Below are positions 36,501 to 45,338 of a stretch of DNA of 64,000 nucleotides, one piece after another. Both the position numbers and the translations under genes were made by a program. Within the stretch, counting starts at the first letter, position 1, and every line of letters begins with the position of its first letter. The notes under the pieces were generated by a model. It saw only the letters and a list, made by a program, of their open reading frames with translations, did no database searches and was not told where the DNA came from. Source of the stretch: Paludibacteraceae bacterium (lineage in GTDB: Bacteria > Bacteroidota > Bacteroidia > Bacteroidales > Paludibacteraceae); NCBI GenBank assembly GCA_016292775.1, contig JAEDFN010000001.1, positions 1 to 64,000 of the forward strand, written 5' to 3'.

Positions 36501-36905
36501 GAATCTCAAACCGAAAGAATTGCGTTATATAGAGAACTTGATAATATTCAAGATATTAAAACTCTAAATACCTTTAAAAAGAACTTAATAGATAGATTTG
36601 GAAAAACTCCTATTGAAGTAGAAAATTTATTTACTATGGTACAACTACGATGGTTGGCTCAAAAATATGGAGTGGAACGTCTTGTAATAAAGAAAAATAA
36701 TATGACAGCTCATTTAATAAGCAATAATCAGTCGAAATTCTATCAATCAAAAGAGTGTGAAAAAATACTATTATATTGTACACAAAACTACAAACGTTGC
36801 TCTTTGATTGATGATGTAAAAGGAAGAATGTTTAGAGTTGGAAATATTACTGATATCAATGAAGCGTATGACATTTTCAAATGTATAGATAAAATAAAAG
36901 AATGA
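33594..36905 (+). CDS. mfd: Transcription-repair coupling factor
   Basis: 1103 residues. Mfd removes stalled RNA polymerase and recruits UvrA. Order: UvrB-like N-terminal module (VEGVKASGKS-like loop near 35-45, QPGQFSQRGSILDIFSY), RNA polymerase interaction domain (DYVVHIDHGVGKFAGL, about 425), then the RecG-like motor with Walker A CGDVGFGKTE, DEEQ box IIDEEQKFGV and QLRGRVGRSNRKAYCYL, and a C-terminal TRCF domain. The start overlaps the upstream stop by one base. Confidence 0.96.
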   Translation: MNFNDILNKYALLPQVKTIIDNINNKVDTNIEGVKASGKSILLASIYKLTLGKFFVIYEDSDSAAYAYNDISNIIGKDNIGILPSSYNTNKKRKTIDVSSEILRTDALNILSNNNSFIVISSPEGISEQLTNKNNFTAQSININVNDNISQESIIQKLMKFGFEQVEFVYQPGQFSQRGSILDIFSYSFELPYRLDFFGDNIDSIRTFDISKQLSIDSVNKISIFPDIKVQSNNLVPIFDYISKDTTIVLSNRKYICDQLDSIYNSILINSNTKTETAIVNTNITKFIFKNNITNYCTIDFVKKSGTNTEKNIGFNQTEQPLFHKNFDIVSDVTKKYINEGYEIYICSDSTKQTDRIQSIFNEREDNINFTPLNPTIHEGYIDNDISICCFTDHQIFNRFHNFSLKSDITKSGKAALTLKEINQLQIGDYVVHIDHGVGKFAGLIVINNNGNKQEVIKLLYKNDDVIFVSIHSLHKISKYKGKDGEPPQINKLGTGAWERLKEKTKSKVKDIARDLIKLYAARKAKQGFEFSPDSYLQTELEASFIYEDTPDQAKSTADIKNDMESVRPMDRLICGDVGFGKTEIAIRAAFKAVTDNKQVAILVPTTVLALQHYKTFSERLKEFPCNIDYLSRAKKSSEVKEIKEKLKNGKIDIIIGTHKLIGKDIIFKDLGLLIIDEEQKFGVAVKEKLKTIKVNIDTLTLTATPIPRTLQFSLMGARDLSILTTPPPNRFPVMTEVITFDDETIKEAIMTEINRNGQIFFINNRVQNIYLIEEKIHKLIPNARIAVAHGQMPPQQLEETIINFINYEYDILIATSVIESGIDIPNVNTIIVNNAHMFGLSDLHQLRGRVGRSNRKAYCYLIAPEYKYLNDDARRRLQAIETFADLGSGFNIAMQDLDIRGAGNILGAEQSGFITDLGYETYQKILNEALTELKDTEFAELFDSKKDTFISDCNIESDMELLFPNWYVESQTERIALYRELDNIQDIKTLNTFKKNLIDRFGKTPIEVENLFTMVQLRWLAQKYGVERLVIKKNNMTAHLISNNQSKFYQSKECEKILLYCTQNYKRCSLIDDVKGRMFRVGNITDINEAYDIFKCIDKIKE

Positions 36906-36926
36906 TATGATTATCTCATATCATTC
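36890..36926 (-). terminator. Hairpin over both stop codons of mfd and lolA-like gene
   Basis: GAATGATATGA (36900-36910) pairs perfectly with TCATATCATTC (36916-36926). Both convergent stop codons are within or at the stem. On the minus strand it is followed by TTTTATTTT, so it can end the lolA transcript; on the plus strand no T-run follows. Confidence 0.65.
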
Positions 36927-37543
36927 TCATATACATTTGGATATTCTGCTTTATTAAAAACGAAAGTAGATTTATCGAATACTCTTGGTTCTATCTTTTC
37001 CCAATTAAAAATTATTTTGTCTCCATTTCTCTGCCAAACAATCAACTGTTTCGGCATACAATTGGATTTATAAGACTTTATCGTGATTTTGAAATATTCT
37101 ACGCCCTTGGGATTTAACGGAAAAAAATTTACTACATCACAACTTTTCTCTTGATTATCATCCAAAGATATCCTATGTGTTTTCACATAATAATCAATCA
37201 TAAACATAGGATTCAAGTCTTTTAATTCATCGTTTGTAGGTTCGGATATTGTAACTTCATTATTCTCTGCAGAGTATACCCATTGAGTTTTACCATCATA
37301 TTTTGTTTCTACATCGTCAATTACCAATCTAAATTCTTTATTATTTAGTTGTAAAACACCGGATTTATTTTGGGTAGCCTTATTATTCTCATCTTGATAA
37401 ATAACAGAAAAAGAGCATTGGTAAGCAGATTTCTTCAAATTACTCACTACTTTTTTGACAATTTTCTCCGCTTCCGGATTGTTATCTGCAGAAACAAATA
37501 CAAGAGGGAATAATGATATTAAAACAAAAAAAATCTTCTTCAT
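36911..37543 (-). CDS. lolA: Outer-membrane lipoprotein carrier LolA-like
   Basis: 210 residues with a signal peptide (about 1-19). The LolA pattern is seen in VVSNLKKSAYQCSFSVIYQ, GVLQLNNKEFRLVIDDVETKYDG split over strands, and GKTQWVYSAENNEVTI. LolA shuttles lipoproteins through the periplasm. It follows ftsK by 54 bases on the same strand, an order also known in Bacteroides, and no convincing promoter lies between. It is more LolA-like than the copy at 15328. Confidence 0.82.
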   Translation of the reverse strand: MKKIFFVLISLFPLVFVSADNNPEAEKIVKKVVSNLKKSAYQCSFSVIYQDENNKATQNKSGVLQLNNKEFRLVIDDVETKYDGKTQWVYSAENNEVTISEPTNDELKDLNPMFMIDYYVKTHRISLDDNQEKSCDVVNFFPLNPKGVEYFKITIKSYKSNCMPKQLIVWQRNGDKIIFNWEKIEPRVFDKSTFVFNKAEYPNVYENDMR

Positions 37544-37597
37544 ATTATTAATGTAATTTTTAGTTTGACAAAATTATTCATCAAAGGTTTATTAATT

Positions 37598-40051
37598 CTA
37601 CAAAGATGTTAATAATTTGTCAAGTTCAAATTCATCTTTAATAATCACTTCTCGTGGTTTCGAACCTCTTACAGGTCCCACAATACCGGCAGCCTCTAAT
37701 TGGTCCATTATTTTACCGGCTCTATTAAACCCAATTTCAAAGTTTCTTTGAATATTTGACGTACTACCTTGCTGATTTCTTACTACATAACGAGCAATTT
37801 CATCAAACATAACATCTCTTTTACGCAGATCAATAGTTTTGTTAACATCATCCTCTTTAACATCCGGTTCCGGTAATTCAAAGGCAGAAGGATAAGCTTG
37901 CTGTTCAGCAATATAATTAACAATATTTTCCACTTCAGGAGTGTCGATAAAAGCACATTGAACACGAGTAAGCGAGCTACCTGTACTAATAAGCATATCA
38001 CCCTTACCGATTAATTGTTGAGCACCGGATGTATCCAAAATTGTTTTTGAATCCACACCACTGGTAACTTTAAAAGCAATACGGGCCGGAAAATTTGCTT
38101 TTATAGTACCGGTAATAACATTTACAGAAGGACGTTGAGTAGCAACAATCATATGGATACCCACAGCACGAGCCAATTGAGCAATACGTGCAATTGGAAA
38201 CTCAACTTGTTTACCGGCACTCATTATTAAATCACAAAACTCATCAATAATTACAACGATATAAGGAAGGAATTTGTGTCCATTCAAAGGATTTAATTTT
38301 CTCTCAATAAACTTTCCATTATACTCTTTAATATTTCTTGCTTTAGCTGATTTGAGTAACAGATACCTATCATCCATCTCTTTACAAAGAGAATTAAGAG
38401 TATCAATAACCTTTGATGTATCGGTGATAACTGCCTCGTCAGAATCGGGTATTTTAGCTAAAAAATGCTTCTCTATCTCGGAAAAAATACTAAACTCAAC
38501 TTTTTTAGGATCGATAAGGACTAATTTCAATTGTGAAGGATGCTTTTTATACAACAAAGAAGTGATAATAGCATTTAGACCAACGGATTTACCTTGACCT
38601 GTAGCACCAGCCACCAATAAATGAGGCATTTTTGTTAAATCAAAAGTATAAACTTCATTAGAAATCGTTCTTCCTAATGCAACCGGTAATTCTGCATCCA
38701 TTTCTTGAAACTTCTTTGATGATATAGTACTCAACATACTAACAATACGAGGTTTAGAATTAGGCACCTCAATACCAATAGTACCTCTACCTGGCATAGG
38801 GGCAATAATACGTATTCCGATGGCAGACAATCGCAGCATTATATCTTGCTCCAGATTCTTTATCTTATTTATTCTTACTCCATCTTCCGGAACAATCTCA
38901 TATAACGTTACAGTAGGACCGATTGTTTCTATAATTTTTTTTATCTTAATATCAAAGAAACCAAGTGTTTCAATGATTTTTCGCTGATTTTCCTTTTGTT
39001 CTTCTACAGAAACTGTATTATTCGAATTAGGATATTCTTTTAACAAATCCAATGTAGGATATTTATACATAGATAAATCCAATGTAGGGTCATATGGAGC
39101 ATAGTTATCCATTACATTGTCTAAAGTATCGTCATCTTTTTTTTCAATACTCACCTCAATTTCAACATCACTCTGCTCAGGAGTAGTAGTTTCAAGATAA
39201 TCTTGATTATCTTCAATAGCAGAAGATACCGTCTCAATAGTAATTTCATTACTTAAATCATTACTATCGGTTGGGGTTTCTTCTTCTCCAATACCATCTT
39301 CTTTCTCCAAATCAGTATTTTGAGATTCTTGTATCCATTCCTCTTGAATAATATTAGGACCTATACGTACTGCTTTTTCTTTATCGGTACCTTTAGACTT
39401 TGGCTTTCTATGAAATAAAGAAAAGAACTTGCAAAAAACTTTTACAAAAACAAAATCTTTTGAAAATATCTTTTGGATAGACCCTATAGTAGACTTAAAA
39501 GCAAAAATACAAAACAATACAATAATTGCTAATAATAGAAGAAAAATACCCACGTTACCTATTCTATCGAATAAGAAACCGGTAACCAACTCTCCATAAT
39601 ATCCTCCAATATTCAAAAAAGAATTCTCTAAAAAAGAGGAAAAGAAAAAATGGAGCATAATAGGTAATATCAATAAACCAATAATTGGAAACAATATCAA
39701 TTTCCATATCTTGGTTGTCACTTTCATAAGATATAAAGAAACGGCACTCAAAGGAATAATAAGCAATAATGCAGATACACCCAAACATTTGTTTATTAAA
39801 AAACAAGCTATTTGTGCACCATAATATGCAGTCCAATTATGTATCTTTTTATTTGCTTCAGAAAAATCAGCCTCTGATTGTAAAATACTCATATCTTCAG
39901 CTCCATATATTAAAAATGAGAACAGAGCCAAAAAGAGATAAATCGATATAAGCATTAATATTACACCTAATGCAACATGAAACTTTTCATTCTTAAAAAA
40001 AGATGTACCCTTAACTTTATTATTTTTAGCGACTTTATTTGATTTTGCCAT
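37598..40051 (-). CDS. ftsK: DNA translocase FtsK/SpoIIIE
   Basis: 817 residues. Four or five N-terminal membrane helices (about 28-50, 80-105, 112-135, 165-190) anchor it at the septum. An acidic linker (about 235-320) leads to the motor: Walker A GATGQGKSVG, Walker B VVIIDEFCDLI and ARAVGIHMIVATQRPSV. The C-terminal gamma winged helix (STSNIQRNFEIGFNRAGKIMD) reads KOPS-type sites. It clears chromosome ends during division. A TACCTTTG -7 is at 40078-40085. Confidence 0.95.
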   Translation of the reverse strand: MAKSNKVAKNNKVKGTSFFKNEKFHVALGVILMLISIYLFLALFSFLIYGAEDMSILQSEADFSEANKKIHNWTAYYGAQIACFLINKCLGVSALLLIIPLSAVSLYLMKVTTKIWKLILFPIIGLLILPIMLHFFFSSFLENSFLNIGGYYGELVTGFLFDRIGNVGIFLLLLAIIVLFCIFAFKSTIGSIQKIFSKDFVFVKVFCKFFSLFHRKPKSKGTDKEKAVRIGPNIIQEEWIQESQNTDLEKEDGIGEEETPTDSNDLSNEITIETVSSAIEDNQDYLETTTPEQSDVEIEVSIEKKDDDTLDNVMDNYAPYDPTLDLSMYKYPTLDLLKEYPNSNNTVSVEEQKENQRKIIETLGFFDIKIKKIIETIGPTVTLYEIVPEDGVRINKIKNLEQDIMLRLSAIGIRIIAPMPGRGTIGIEVPNSKPRIVSMLSTISSKKFQEMDAELPVALGRTISNEVYTFDLTKMPHLLVAGATGQGKSVGLNAIITSLLYKKHPSQLKLVLIDPKKVEFSIFSEIEKHFLAKIPDSDEAVITDTSKVIDTLNSLCKEMDDRYLLLKSAKARNIKEYNGKFIERKLNPLNGHKFLPYIVVIIDEFCDLIMSAGKQVEFPIARIAQLARAVGIHMIVATQRPSVNVITGTIKANFPARIAFKVTSGVDSKTILDTSGAQQLIGKGDMLISTGSSLTRVQCAFIDTPEVENIVNYIAEQQAYPSAFELPEPDVKEDDVNKTIDLRKRDVMFDEIARYVVRNQQGSTSNIQRNFEIGFNRAGKIMDQLEAAGIVGPVRGSKPREVIIKDEFELDKLLTSL

Positions 40052-40077
40052 TTTTCAATTATCATAATTTCCTTATG

Positions 40078-40085
40078 CAAAGGTA
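40078..40085 (-). promoter_or_regulatory. ftsK -7 element
   Basis: TACCTTTG on the minus strand, 27 bases before the ftsK start codon. Confidence 0.55.
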
Positions 40086-40102
40086 CTCATTTTTATTCAC
40101 AT

Positions 40103-40139
40103 AAAAAAGAGCATATCAATCAATATTATATGCTTTTTT
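40103..40139. promoter_or_regulatory. Inverted repeat between the ftsK and endonuclease promoters
   Basis: GCATAT (40111-40116) pairs with ATATGC (40128-40133), flanked by A-runs and T-runs that can extend the stem past a GA bulge. It looks like a terminator on either strand, but no transcript is known to end here, and it lies over the expected -33 region of ftsK. It could be an operator. Unresolved. Confidence 0.35.
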
Positions 40140-40243
40140 ATTAATATCCTACATTACCGAAATATACAACCACTATACAAATCAAAGCACTATATTTAGA
40201 AGAAGAATTATCCCATACATTTTATCATTACAAAAAAAATAGG

Positions 40244-40251
40244 TAACTTTG
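40244..40251 (+). promoter_or_regulatory. -7 element of the endonuclease-nspC operon
   Basis: TAACTTTG followed by CGA, 46 bases before the first endonuclease gene. No other TAnnTTTG was noted up to nspC. Confidence 0.5.
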
Positions 40252-40296
40252 CGATAGTAATATCAACTAATATTTAGAAACTTCAACTGTATAGAT

Positions 40297-41337
40297 ATGA
40301 GATGCTCAATTCTGTTTTTATGCTTGTTTTTTGTAATAAATTCTTTTGCTACAATTCCTTCTGGATATTATAATTCCGCCAATGGAAAAAATGAAAGAAG
40401 TTTAAAAACGGCACTTCACAATATTATTAAAGATCACACTAGTGTAGGTTATAAAAATTTATATACTGTATATGCAGAATCTGATACAAAAAACGACACA
40501 ATATTAGACATTTATTCTACATGTACTTTTTTTATAGATATATTATCTCAAAGATGTGGTAATTATGCAAATATCTGCGATTGTTATAACCGAGAACACA
40601 TCATACCTCAATCTTGGTTCAATGAAGAAGAACCTATGAAATCTGACGCATTCCACATCTACCCCACAGACGGGAAAGTTAATGGTATTCGCTCTAATTA
40701 CCCTCATGGAGAAACTGACGGACCCTCTGTTGGAGGAAATGGTCTTGGTAAATTAGGCACGTGTAATATAGACGGCTATAATGACATAGTCTTTGAACCT
40801 ATTGACGAATATAAAGGTGATATTGCAAGATCGTATTTTTATTTTATTACAAGATATGAAGACAAATTATATAAATTTAGTGACGTTGTATTTGATAACA
40901 ACACATATCCCGGCTTGCAAGAATGGTTCCTTAATCTTATGATTAAGTGGCATAGACAAGATACTGTAAGTGAAAAAGAATTAAATAGACAAGAAGCAAT
41001 ATATAAGTTTCAAAATAATAGAAATCCTTTTATTGACCATCCGGAATTAGTTGAACACATTTGGGGTAATCAAAAAAATATCATTTGGGGAACAACAACT
41101 GCATTAGAGAATGTTAATAACTACTTTGAATTACATTTATTAGATAATGCTTTCTTTATATCCTCTGATTATGAAACAGAAATTGAATATACACTATACG
41201 ATATATCGGGACAATTAATAACAAAACAAAATATTACTCCGGACGAAATAATATCATTAAGAAATTTACAAAAAGGATTGTATATCATAACAATAATCAC
41301 AAATAACAACAGTAAATCATACAAAATAATCATTTAA
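40297..41337 (+). CDS. Secreted endonuclease I with type IX sorting domain
   Basis: 346 residues. A signal peptide (about 1-18) is followed by an EndA/NucM-type nuclease domain. The catalytic motif is NREHIIPQSWF with His101, and FHIYPTDGKVNGIRSNYPHG and DEYKGDIARSYFY are typical of the family. The last about 75 residues (LYDISGQLITKQ, LQKGLYIITIITNN) form a type IX secretion C-terminal domain, so the enzyme is probably exported and anchored or released at the surface. It likely degrades extracellular DNA or RNA. A longer paralogue follows after 5 bases. Confidence 0.88.
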   Translation: MRCSILFLCLFFVINSFATIPSGYYNSANGKNERSLKTALHNIIKDHTSVGYKNLYTVYAESDTKNDTILDIYSTCTFFIDILSQRCGNYANICDCYNREHIIPQSWFNEEEPMKSDAFHIYPTDGKVNGIRSNYPHGETDGPSVGGNGLGKLGTCNIDGYNDIVFEPIDEYKGDIARSYFYFITRYEDKLYKFSDVVFDNNTYPGLQEWFLNLMIKWHRQDTVSEKELNRQEAIYKFQNNRNPFIDHPELVEHIWGNQKNIIWGTTTALENVNNYFELHLLDNAFFISSDYETEIEYTLYDISGQLITKQNITPDEIISLRNLQKGLYIITIITNNNSKSYKIII

Positions 41338-41342
41338 CCATA

Positions 41343-44150
41343 ATGAGAAAATTACTAATTTTATTAATTCTATTAATATCACTATCAAAATACACATATT
41401 CTTCTATACCAGCAGGTTACTACCATGAAATAGACAGTTTATGTGGAGAACAATTATTATTAAAGTTATCTGAAATTTGCTCTAAAGCCCAATATCTAAA
41501 TTATGGTTCCGGCTTTGGAAGTACATGGTATGGATTCTTCTATACAGATAGGAATCAAGATAGTACATTAATAGACATGTATTCGAACGAAATTAGATAT
41601 TTTTCTGATTATAATGCAATCAATGGTGTGCATATAGAACATTCTTTTCCTAAAAGTTGGTGGGGAGGTTATGAAAACTATACCTTTAAAGATTTACATC
41701 ATATTTTTCCGGCGGATGCCATCACCAATATCTATAAAAACAATCTCCCTTTAGGAATTGTTGACAACGTAATTTATGATAATGGTAAATCAAAAATCGG
41801 CACTTCCACACTTTATGAAGGAAACTGCTTTGAACCAAGTGATGAATATAAAGGAGATTTTGCCCGCGCTTATTTTTATGTAGCTACAATTTATCACAAT
41901 TTATATCATCAATGGAACTCTCCAATGCTGGATAACAACAGTTATCCAATGTGGAAATCTTGGGCATTAAACTTATTACTTTCTTGGCATTACTCCGACC
42001 CAATCAGTGATAAAGAACTAAAACGTCAAGAAGCTGTATACAATATCCAACACAATAGAAATCCTTTTATTGACTACCCGGAACTAATAGATTTTATCTG
42101 GGGAAATAATTCAAATAATCCATATAGATTAATAAACGACACATTACCTTATATTGCTTCTCCTACAATTTGGGATGTAATTGATTTGGGCACAAACTAT
42201 ATTAATACTATAGTTTCTGACACTATCTCTTTGAAATGGAACAACTTAAATCAAAATATCTCTCTAAAAATAAAAAACGACACATCAAACATATCTATAT
42301 CTTCAAATATTATTTCAACAAAAAATCAATCACATAGCAACGTCATAATCTCTATATCTTCAAATATCTCAAAATTAATTAATGATACACTATTAATATA
42401 TTCAAATGAAATAGATACTTTATACATTCCAATATCAGCCAATTTTATTGACTGCTTTATTATCACATGCTCTGAAATCAACACACCTCGAAGTTTTACT
42501 ACTTCATGGATAAAAAAACCAAATTCACAACCATATACAATAAAATTATATAATGGCTATAAAAACGCATCATCAAATTTATTTTTCAGCAGTTATATAG
42601 AAGGAAGTGGATATAATAAAGCAATCACTATTTTTAATGGCACAGGGCGTACTATTAACTTAAGAGATTATTCTCTCAAAAAGCAAAATAATGGATTAGG
42701 AGATATGAAAAACACATTCCATCTTTCCGGAATTTTAAATAATAACGAATATTATACTATTTGTAATAGTAAAGCCTCTGATTCTCTGCTGAATAAATCA
42801 AACTTAATTATTGACTATCTATCAGAAAATAACATTACAAATTTCAATGGGAATGATGCAATAGGCCTATATTACCACGATATACTTTTGGATATTATTG
42901 GCCCTATTAACGACCAAACGATGTGGGGTGAAAACATTACATTAATAAGAAGAAATAATATTAACGCTCCCAATATTACTTATAATGCCAACGAATGGAA
43001 TGTTTTTCCTCAAGATTATATCAATATAGAAAATCACAATATATCAAATAATACAGAGCAATTGATTTCAACTATAATTGATAGTAACAATAGTTATACA
43101 TTCAATAATTTACTACCTAACCATACATATACAGTTGAAGTAACAGACAATAACAATCTCTCTTCAGACAATGCTTACACTGTTTACACTCCGGAGATTG
43201 AGATAGTCGATGCTTTTCCCGCTTCAAATATTAGCAATAATTCATTCTCTGCCAATTGGGAAAAATCAATATTTATTGATAAATATAAAATAGATTTGCT
43301 ACAAATTGAAGGAGATGGAATAACTAAAGTAATTGAAAATTTTGACACAATAAATTCTAATGGGAAACCACTTCCTGATAATTGGACGGGTAATGCATCC
43401 GGCAATTATACATCGACTTCTTCTTCAGGAAATAGTCCCAACGCTATTGCGTTAAAAAATAACTTGGAATACATTCAAACTCCAATTTATAATAATAAGA
43501 TTAATAATTTTCAATTTACATATAAATACCCTAGTAGTGCAACCGGATCATATTTCTTAGTTTTATCATTAGATGAAACAAATACATTACATACTATCGA
43601 CTCTATTGCCTATTCTAACACACAAAAACAAACTATAAAATATTCCAATTTAGATAACACTTATTCTATTAAAATAGAATACCATAAAAACAAAGGAAAT
43701 TTATCTATTGATGATATAGAATTTGAATATGGAAATAACGATACAATCTATATTGATTCAATTATTTCAGCACAAAATATTGCAACATTCTATTCATTAC
43801 AAGATAGTACTTCATACTATTATCAAGTAAAAGGAATAATAAATACAAATCATGGTACTTACATATCACAACCATCTAATATTATAGAAGTTACAACTTT
43901 GGGTAACACACAAACATTTGTTTGTAATTTAAATAAAGATGATATAATAATATACTCATCAGAAAATAACATCTTGATTGAAAATATACCATTACAATCC
44001 ACAATAAAAGTATATGATGTAAATGGAAGAATGATACACACAAATATTAATAACACTAGCAGATATAAAATCCAAATTCCTACTAATCATATATTTTTCA
44101 TTCAAATAATAACATCACATAGTAACAAGACATTTAAAATATTATTATAA
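41343..44150 (+). CDS. Large secreted endonuclease I with lamin-tail and adhesive-type domains
   Basis: 935 residues. Signal peptide (1-20), then an endonuclease I domain with GVHIEHSFPKSWWGGY (His100) and DEYKGDFARAYFYVA. A beta-sandwich follows, then a lamin-tail-like domain from about 415 (LFFSSYIEGSGYNKAITIFNG), an Ig/FnIII-like stretch, and a choice-of-anchor-J-like domain near 670 (ENFDTINSNGKPLPDNWTG). It ends in a type IX C-terminal domain (VYDVNGRMIHTNI). It is a tandem paralogue of the previous gene with extra modules that may hold it on a surface or substrate. nspC follows after one base. Confidence 0.86.
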   Translation: MRKLLILLILLISLSKYTYSSIPAGYYHEIDSLCGEQLLLKLSEICSKAQYLNYGSGFGSTWYGFFYTDRNQDSTLIDMYSNEIRYFSDYNAINGVHIEHSFPKSWWGGYENYTFKDLHHIFPADAITNIYKNNLPLGIVDNVIYDNGKSKIGTSTLYEGNCFEPSDEYKGDFARAYFYVATIYHNLYHQWNSPMLDNNSYPMWKSWALNLLLSWHYSDPISDKELKRQEAVYNIQHNRNPFIDYPELIDFIWGNNSNNPYRLINDTLPYIASPTIWDVIDLGTNYINTIVSDTISLKWNNLNQNISLKIKNDTSNISISSNIISTKNQSHSNVIISISSNISKLINDTLLIYSNEIDTLYIPISANFIDCFIITCSEINTPRSFTTSWIKKPNSQPYTIKLYNGYKNASSNLFFSSYIEGSGYNKAITIFNGTGRTINLRDYSLKKQNNGLGDMKNTFHLSGILNNNEYYTICNSKASDSLLNKSNLIIDYLSENNITNFNGNDAIGLYYHDILLDIIGPINDQTMWGENITLIRRNNINAPNITYNANEWNVFPQDYINIENHNISNNTEQLISTIIDSNNSYTFNNLLPNHTYTVEVTDNNNLSSDNAYTVYTPEIEIVDAFPASNISNNSFSANWEKSIFIDKYKIDLLQIEGDGITKVIENFDTINSNGKPLPDNWTGNASGNYTSTSSSGNSPNAIALKNNLEYIQTPIYNNKINNFQFTYKYPSSATGSYFLVLSLDETNTLHTIDSIAYSNTQKQTIKYSNLDNTYSIKIEYHKNKGNLSIDDIEFEYGNNDTIYIDSIISAQNIATFYSLQDSTSYYYQVKGIINTNHGTYISQPSNIIEVTTLGNTQTFVCNLNKDDIIIYSSENNILIENIPLQSTIKVYDVNGRMIHTNINNTSRYKIQIPTNHIFFIQIITSHSNKTFKILL

Positions 44151-44151
44151 T

Positions 44152-45321
44152 ATGAATTCATTTGATTCCTTCGATTATAACACAACATTAATACCTTCTC
44201 CGTGCTACGTAGTTGAAGAAAGTTTATTAAGAAAAAATTTATCATTAATTCAGCGAATATCAAGATTATCTGGTGCTGAGATAATAATGGCATTTAAAGC
44301 GTTTTCGATGTGGAAACTCTTTGACATTACACGAGAATATATACCATATTCAACAGCAAGTTCTTTATTCGAAGCCAAATTAGCATACTATGAATTACAA
44401 ACAAAAGCTCATACATTTGCACCGGTATATAAAGAGTCGGAAATAGAAGAGATTTTAAATTATAGTTCTCATATTACTTTCAATTCATTAAACCAATACA
44501 ACAAATATAAAGAATTAGCTATTTCTAAAGGAGTATTATGCGGATTACGTATTAATCCGGAGTATTCTGACGTTCCTACAGAAATATATAATCCATGTGC
44601 CCCCGGCTCAAGATTTGGTATCATCTCAACAGATTTACCCGAAAAATTACCGGAAGGAATTACAGGTTTACATTTCCATACATTATGTGAATCTAATTCC
44701 TATAATTTAGAAAACACCCTAAAAATAGTAGAAGAAAAATTTAAGAAACAATTAGATCAGATATCTTGGTTAAATATGGGTGGTGGTCACTTAATGACAA
44801 AAGAAGGATATAATACCGACCATCTGATAAGTGTATTACAAAGTTTTAAACAAAGGCATCCAAATATTCATATTATTTTGGAGCCTGGATCGGCACATAC
44901 ATGGCGAACAGGGGTATTAGTAACTACTATCCAAGATATTGTATGCAACCATGGTATAAAAACAGCTATTATCGATGCATCCTTTGCTTGTCATATGCCC
45001 GATTGCTTGGAAATGCCTTACCAACCTTACATAATTGGGGCAAAAAACGAAATAGAAGAGAACGAAAAAAGCAACTATTTCGCATATAGAATAGGTGGAA
45101 ACAGTTGCTTAAGCGGAGATTTTGTAGGTACATGGTATTTCAAAAGAGAATTACAACCCAATGATAGAATTGTTTTTGAAGACATGAACCATTATACCAA
45201 TGTAAAAACGAATATGTTTAATGGTATAACACACCCAAGCATAGCATTAAGGACATTATCCGGAGAAATAAAAATATTAAAAGAATATTTTTATGAAGAC
45301 TATAGAGACAGAATGTGCTAA
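44152..45321 (+). CDS. nspC: Carboxynorspermidine decarboxylase
   Basis: 389 residues, a fold III PLP decarboxylase. NspC forms spermidine or norspermidine from the carboxylated precursor. Lys49 in IIMAFKAFSMWKLFD fits the PLP lysine; GLHFHTLCESN, WLNMGGGHLMTKEGYN and IDASFACHMPDCLEMPYQP are typical. The partner dehydrogenase is not in the window. It starts one base after the endonuclease gene, so it appears cotranscribed with secreted nucleases, an unexpected pairing. Confidence 0.93.
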   Translation: MNSFDSFDYNTTLIPSPCYVVEESLLRKNLSLIQRISRLSGAEIIMAFKAFSMWKLFDITREYIPYSTASSLFEAKLAYYELQTKAHTFAPVYKESEIEEILNYSSHITFNSLNQYNKYKELAISKGVLCGLRINPEYSDVPTEIYNPCAPGSRFGIISTDLPEKLPEGITGLHFHTLCESNSYNLENTLKIVEEKFKKQLDQISWLNMGGGHLMTKEGYNTDHLISVLQSFKQRHPNIHIILEPGSAHTWRTGVLVTTIQDIVCNHGIKTAIIDASFACHMPDCLEMPYQPYIIGAKNEIEENEKSNYFAYRIGGNSCLSGDFVGTWYFKRELQPNDRIVFEDMNHYTNVKTNMFNGITHPSIALRTLSGEIKILKEYFYEDYRDRMC

Positions 45322-45338
45322 GATAAATTATCTTAGCA
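45316..45338. other. Hairpin spanning the stop codons of nspC and ftsE
   Basis: TGCTAAGATAA (45316-45326) pairs perfectly with TTATCTTAGCA (45328-45338). Both stop codons are in the stem. No T-run follows on either strand, so it is not a standard terminator; it may protect the 3' ends or work with Rho. Confidence 0.6.
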
